Part shown: piece by piece, positions 60,035 to 64,000 of the stretch
How the letters are laid out: each line of letters opens with the position of its first letter
Position numbering within the stretch: position 1 is the stretch's first letter
From: Streptomyces niger
Lineage (GTDB): Bacteria > Actinomycetota > Actinomycetes > Streptomycetales > Streptomycetaceae
Direction: 5' to 3'
Length of the DNA: 64,000 nt
Assembly: GCF_000718305.1 (NCBI RefSeq)
Contig: NZ_JOFQ01000001.1
Span: 62,001 to 126,000, forward strand
Translations under genes and position numbers: made by a program
The notes under the pieces: model-generated
The model's database searches: none
What the model was told of the DNA's origin: nothing
The model's input: the letters and a program-made list of their open reading frames with translations, nothing else

Positions 60035-60743
60035 CGACGGTGTGCAGGGCGGTGGCCGGCGCGACCAGGGCGAGCGCCGTTCGGGAGAACTTGTCCGCCT
60101 CGGCGACGGCGACGACGCGGCGGGCCGAGGCGATGGCGGCGCGCTTGACCGCGGCGTCCTCCAGGTCGTAGGCGGTCAGGCCGTTCGCCGCCGACAGTCC
60201 GCAGCAGCCGATGATCGCGGTGTCGAAGCGCAGGGCGGCGAGCGATGCCTCGGCCAGGGGGCCAGTCAGCGCCAGTTCGCCCGGTCTGGGGCGGCCGCCG
60301 GGGACGAGCAGGGTCAGTCGTGGCGCACCGGTCAGCGCGTTCACCGCGTGCAGGGACAGCGGCAGCACGGTCAGCCGCCGGGATTCCAGCGCGCGGGCGA
60401 CCTCCAGGCAGGTGGTGCCGCTGTCGAGGACGATGGACTCGCCGTCGGCGAGCAGGTCGGCGACCGCGGCGGCGATCCGCCGCTTGGCGGCGACGCCCTC
60501 CTGGGCACGCAGTGCGAACGGCGGCTCCTCGCCGCGCAGCAGCAGGCTGCGGGCGCCGCCGCGGTAGCGCTCCAGGACGCCTTGGCCGGCGAGTGCTTCC
60601 AGGTCGCGGCGGATGGTCATCTCCGATGCACCGGTCAGCTCGGCCAGTTCGGCGACGCCCATCCGGCCGGCCTCGCGTACGGCCTCGGTGATGCGCCTCA
60701 GCCGGTCGGTGCTCGCTGTCGTGGTCACTCCCCGAGTGAACAT
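59961..60743 (-). CDS. DeoR/GlpR-family transcriptional regulator
   Basis: 260 aa from ATG 60743. A GTG at 60728 is an alternative start. N-terminal HTH: RLRRITEAVREAGRMGVAEL, AELTGASEMTIRRDLEALAG, QGVLERYRGGA. C-terminal sugar-phosphate sensor domain: ADGESIVLDSGTTCLEVARA, RFDTAIIGCCGLSAANGLTA, RRVVAVAEADKFSRTA. Represses sugar or polyol genes until a phosphorylated sugar binds. It overlaps the 3' end of the convergent YczE gene by 74 bp. No obvious target operon is adjacent in the window. Confidence 0.9.
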   Translation of the reverse strand: MFTRGVTTTASTDRLRRITEAVREAGRMGVAELAELTGASEMTIRRDLEALAGQGVLERYRGGARSLLLRGEEPPFALRAQEGVAAKRRIAAAVADLLADGESIVLDSGTTCLEVARALESRRLTVLPLSLHAVNALTGAPRLTLLVPGGRPRPGELALTGPLAEASLAALRFDTAIIGCCGLSAANGLTAYDLEDAAVKRAAIASARRVVAVAEADKFSRTALALVAPATALHTVVTDESAPNEETDALIAAGVTVQKV

Positions 60744-60941
60744 CCGACATGTTCGGAAAGCAAGCTCACGCACGCAGTGGTGGTTCGGTACGTTCGCTGA
60801 GAGGTCCTGCCCCCGCTCAACCTCACCTGCGCGCTGCCCGCCGCCCTGTGCGCCGTCGCCGCCTGCACAGCCGCGGTACTGCGCACGCCGGCCCGGCAAA
60901 CCGTCCGTGCGGAGGCCGGGCCGGTGTGGCGGCGGCCGGGC

Positions 60942-62210
60942 TCAGGCGGCCCGCTTCTCGTACCCCACGAGGCGGACGCAGACGGCGAGGCCCTCGATCG
61001 CCTGCTCCACCTCGGCCGGGCTCGGGTAGCTGGGGGCGATGCGGATGACCGCGTCGCGCGGGTCGTCGCCGTACGGGTGGGTGGCGCCGGCCGGGGTCAG
61101 CACGATGCCGGCCTCGGCAGCACGGCGTACGACCTCCTTGGCGCAGCCCTCCGGCACCTCCAGCGTCACGAAGTACCCGCCCTTGGGCGAGGTCCAGGTC
61201 GCGAGCCCGGTGCCGCCGAGCTCGGCCTCCAGGATCCGCCCGACCGCCTCGAACTTGGGCTTGAGCAGGGCGCACTGGCGCTCCATGTGGGCCCGCACCC
61301 CGTCGGCGTCCCGCAGGAACAGCACGTGGCGCAGCTGGTTGACCTTGTCCGGGCCGATCGACCGCTTGGCGTTGTGGGCGAGGAGCCAGCGCACGTTCTC
61401 CGGCGACGAGCCGAAGAAGGCGACGCCCGCGCCCGCCATGGTGATCTTGGAGGTGGAGCCGAACACGAACACCCGGTCCGGGTTGCCGGCCTCGGCGCAG
61501 GCCGCGAGCAGGTCCGCGATCTCGACGGGCTCGTCGGCGAGGTGGTGCGCGGCGTAGGCGTTGTCCCAGAAGATCCGGAAGTCGGGGGCCGCGGTGGGCA
61601 TGGCGGCGAGCCGCGCCACGGTCGCGTCGCTGTAGCTGTCACCGGTGGGGTTGCTGTACTTCGGTACGCACCAGATGCCCTTCACCGCCGGGTCCTCGGC
61701 GACGAGCCGCTCCACGGCGTCCATGTCCGGACCCTCGGGCGTCATCGGCACCGGGATCATGTCGATGCCGAACCGCTCGCAGAGCGAGAAGTGCCGGTCG
61801 TAGCCGGGCGCCGGGCAGAGGAACGCGATGCGCTCCTGGTCCACCCACCGCGTCTCGGCGCCGGGGACCACGCTCAGCATGGCGTGCACGAGACAGTCGT
61901 GCATCAGCTCCAGGCTGGAGTTGCCGAGCGCGAGCAGCTGCGCGGCCGGCACCTGCAGCACCTCGGCGAACATCTCACGCAACTCGGGCAGGCCCTGCAG
62001 GCCGCCGTAGTTGCGTACGTCCGTACCGTCGGCCGCGGTGTGCCGCCCGTCGGGCAGGCTGAGCAGGTCTTCGGAGAGGTCGAGCTGCTCCGGTGCGGGC
62101 TTGCCGCGGGTGAGGTCGAGCGAGAGTCCGCGACCGACGAGGGCCTGGTAGTCCTGGCGGGCTCGTTCGAGGAGTCCGGTCAGGGCGTCGGGGCTGAGCT
62201 CGGTGGTCAT
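60942..62210 (-). CDS. Class I/II aminotransferase (actinobacterial AspT-like)
   Basis: 422 aa. PLP enzyme exchanging an amino group between an amino acid and a keto acid. N-terminus LTRGKPAPEQLDLSEDLLSL, cofactor-phosphate site LALGNSSLELMHDCLVHAML, VDQERIAFLCPAPGYDRHFS, KYSNPTGDSYSD and the PLP lysine in FGSTSKITMAGAGVAFF, with Arg in RIAPSYPS for the carboxylate. This subgroup is the single-domain type Ic aspartate aminotransferase common in Actinobacteria. ATG start. Probably housekeeping. Confidence 0.9.
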   Translation of the reverse strand: MTTELSPDALTGLLERARQDYQALVGRGLSLDLTRGKPAPEQLDLSEDLLSLPDGRHTAADGTDVRNYGGLQGLPELREMFAEVLQVPAAQLLALGNSSLELMHDCLVHAMLSVVPGAETRWVDQERIAFLCPAPGYDRHFSLCERFGIDMIPVPMTPEGPDMDAVERLVAEDPAVKGIWCVPKYSNPTGDSYSDATVARLAAMPTAAPDFRIFWDNAYAAHHLADEPVEIADLLAACAEAGNPDRVFVFGSTSKITMAGAGVAFFGSSPENVRWLLAHNAKRSIGPDKVNQLRHVLFLRDADGVRAHMERQCALLKPKFEAVGRILEAELGGTGLATWTSPKGGYFVTLEVPEGCAKEVVRRAAEAGIVLTPAGATHPYGDDPRDAVIRIAPSYPSPAEVEQAIEGLAVCVRLVGYEKRAA

Positions 62211-62735
62211 GCGGTTTCCTCTCCCGGGTGGCGCGCTTGCTCACGGTGCGTGATCTTCGGCGGATGACGCCTGCCGAGGATACAAACCCGGGCGACGAAC
62301 GACCGTGGCCCCCATCACCCGCACAACGTCCGGTGAGCGGTGTACCGGCCCTCCCGGCGCTCAGTACCTGCTCCTGGAGTAGACATGCCAATAGCGGGCG
62401 CCTCTTCGCCCGTGGCGGGGTGTTGAGGGCGATCAGTGAAGGGCATCTTGGTGTCTTCCGCCGTGTGGCTCTGTACGTGTCTCCGGGGCCGTTTCGAAGT
62501 GATCGAGGGAGTCGCTATCTGACCGGGGCTGTGATGTCGGTTTGTTCTGACGTCGCTCGGGGTCTTGCGGTGGAATGGTGAGGTGCGCTTGTCCGCCGGA
62601 GGGGCAACCGGCGCGCGGCGCTTTTCGCGATCCCCGCCCCGTCGTTCTTCCCGGCCGGGCTGGGCGCCATGGGCGGCAGGTCCTGGCCGCCTGATGCGGG
62701 TGCCGGGGTGGGCTGGAGCAAGGGGGGCAGTCGGG
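62211..62735. other. Gene-free stretch
   Basis: 525 bp between the aminotransferase and the AfsR-like gene. No tRNA, repeat or credible frame is seen. It presumably contains divergent promoters. Confidence 0.4.
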
Positions 62736-64000
62736 GTGGAGTTCTACAGGGCGGGCTGGGCGGCGGGTGAGGCGCCGGAGGAGACCACGAGTTTCGTCGG
62801 CCGGCGAACCGAGCTGCTCGGGACCGCCCGGGCGCTTCGGGAGGCCCGGCTGGTGACGTTGACCGGGGTGGGTGGGGTGGGCAAGACCCGGCTCGCGTTG
62901 CGCGCCGCCCGCGAGGTGCGCGCGGCCTTCCCCGACGGGGTGTGGCTGGTGGGGCTCTCCTCGCTGGCCCGCACCGAGCAGCACGCCAGCGAGCTGCTCG
63001 CTCTCACGGTCATGGAGGCCCTGCATCTGGCGGACCAGACCACCTGCCCGGCCGCCGAGGTGGTGTGCGAGTGGCTGGCCGACAAGCACCTGCTGCTCAT
63101 CCTGGACTGCTGCGAACATCTCGCCCCCGCCTGCGCCCACCTGGCCGGGAACCTGCTGACCGCCGCGCCCGGGCTGCGCATTCTGGCCACCAGCCGCCAG
63201 CCGCTGGGCACCCGGGGCGAACGCGTGGTGGCGGTGCCCCCGCTGCCCGTTCCCGGGCAGGACCGCCCGCCGGCCGATGCGGAGGACGGGCAGGATGCGG
63301 TGGCGCTCTTCCTCCAGCGGGCCGCAGGCACCGCGCCCGGCCTGGCCGCCGACGCCGCAGCCCGTGAGGCGGTGGCCGAGATCTGTGCCCGCGTGGAGGG
63401 CATCCCCCTGGCGATCGAGCTGGCCGCCGCCCGGCTGCCCGACCTCACCCTCACCCAGCTCCGCGCCCACCTGAAGGCCCGTTTCGAGGTGCTCGCCACC
63501 GGCCCCGACGCGTGCGGCGCGGGCGAGCCGCGGCATCAGGCGCTGCGCACCACCATCGGCTGGAGCCACGAGCTGTGCGCCCCGCTGGAGCGGCTGCTGT
63601 GGGCCCGGCTGGCGGTGTTCGCGGACGGCTTCGGCCAAGAGGCGGCGCAGGCGGTGTGCGCGGGCGGGCCGCTGGCCGCCGCGGACGTGCCGCGGCTGCT
63701 GGACGCCCTGGTGGGCAAGTCGCTGCTGCAGCGGCGGGCGTACATGACGGGGTTGGTGCGGTACGCGATGCTGGACACGGTGCGCGAGTTCGGCGCCGAC
63801 TGGCTGGCCGCCCTGGGTGAGGAGGAGGCCACCGCCCGCCGTCACTGTGACCACTTCCTGGGTCTGGCCCGGCGGGCCGCTGCCGCCTGGATCGGCCCCG
63901 GTCAGGTGGCCCGGTACGTGCGCACGGTCGCCGAGCACGCCAACTTCCGGGCCGCCCTGGACTTCTGCCTGACCCAGGACGAGCGGCAGGCCGCGCTGGA
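62736..64000 (+). CDS. AfsR/LuxR-type NTPase regulator, 3' partial
   Basis: GTG start at 62736. Open to the right edge (over 420 codons). NB-ARC-like ATPase of the LuxR/SARP signal-transduction group: FVGRRTELLGTARALREARL, Walker A LTGVGGVGKTRLAL, Walker B HLLLILDCCEHLAP, sensor ILATSRQPLGTRGE, then GLxxP-like EGIPLAIELAAARL and TIGWSHELCAPLERLLWARL. The C-terminal DNA-binding or TPR part would lie outside the window. No N-terminal SARP domain is present, so a LuxR-C-terminal type is likely. Confidence 0.87.
   Translation, partial: MEFYRAGWAAGEAPEETTSFVGRRTELLGTARALREARLVTLTGVGGVGKTRLALRAAREVRAAFPDGVWLVGLSSLARTEQHASELLALTVMEALHLADQTTCPAAEVVCEWLADKHLLLILDCCEHLAPACAHLAGNLLTAAPGLRILATSRQPLGTRGERVVAVPPLPVPGQDRPPADAEDGQDAVALFLQRAAGTAPGLAADAAAREAVAEICARVEGIPLAIELAAARLPDLTLTQLRAHLKARFEVLATGPDACGAGEPRHQALRTTIGWSHELCAPLERLLWARLAVFADGFGQEAAQAVCAGGPLAAADVPRLLDALVGKSLLQRRAYMTGLVRYAMLDTVREFGADWLAALGEEEATARRHCDHFLGLARRAAAAWIGPGQVARYVRTVAEHANFRAALDFCLTQDERQAAL

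Noticed and set aside
62211..62735. tRNA gene in the gap beside the aminotransferase, as an attachment site
   Set aside because: No cloverleaf or GGTTCGAATCC-type T-loop could be recognised in this interval.

Overview
The window is high-GC actinobacterial DNA with Streptomyces-type codon use, GTG/TTG starts, ATGA/GTGA gene overlaps and Streptomyces-type families (MMPL exporters, class I terpene synthases, PspA/PspAA, AfsR-like ATPase, MocR regulator). Most of it reads as an accessory region. Both ends of that region carry a 6-phosphogluconate dehydrogenase (gnd-like) sequence: a long copy runs in from the left edge (to 1298) and a broken 3' copy lies at 55889-56639. Ordinary-looking chromosomal genes resume to the right of the second copy.

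Left to right: (1) 1.4-6.5 kb is a scrapyard of two IS5-family elements, an orphan inverted IS end, an RsbW-like anti-sigma protein and gene fragments (GNAT, a CxxC conserved protein, frameshifted thymidylate synthase). (2) 6.6-12.6 kb is a compact fatty-acyl cluster: soluble acyl-ACP desaturase, MMPL exporter, free-standing ACP, KAS II-type ketosynthase, type II thioesterase. (3) 12.8-17.0 kb, opposite strand, holds five small unfamiliar genes; three encode secreted proteins and two of these share a Ser/Thr-rich, beta-rich domain suggestive of pore-forming proteins. (4) 17.7-34.6 kb looks like a modular amino-acid-modifying biosynthetic cluster with no NRPS or PKS: AurF-type diiron oxygenase, divergent carbamoyltransferase, NPPY methyltransferase, class I aaRS-like ligase, HAD phosphatase, GNAT, M20 amidohydrolase, PuuE-like deacetylase, amino-acid ABC transporter parts, EctD-like hydroxylase, SbnA-like beta-substituted-alanine synthase and MFS exporter.

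(5) 35.3-37.3 kb is an NHL beta-propeller protein. (6) 38.7-42.1 kb has two class I terpene synthases separated by a fossil type I-E CRISPR adaptation module (cas1e fragment joined to cas2e) and an IS remnant. (7) 42.4-45.9 kb is a tightly coupled membrane operon ending in an ABC exporter. (8) 46.1-55.6 kb mixes intact membrane and stress genes (Rv1733c-like, PspA/PspAA, SHOCT protein, alpha/beta hydrolase, CPBP protease) with many deletion-scarred fragments (P-type ATPase, acetyl-CoA synthetase, nicotinate phosphoribosyltransferase joined to Hsp20, lipid kinase, integrase, malic enzyme, MFS). (9) From 57 kb on: FMN-binding oxidase, divergent MocR/YczE pair, DeoR regulator, class I aminotransferase and the start of an AfsR/LuxR-type ATPase.

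Family calls rest on recognisable motifs read by eye. No similarity search was run. Functions of the 12.8-17.0 kb and 17.7-34.6 kb loci are inference.
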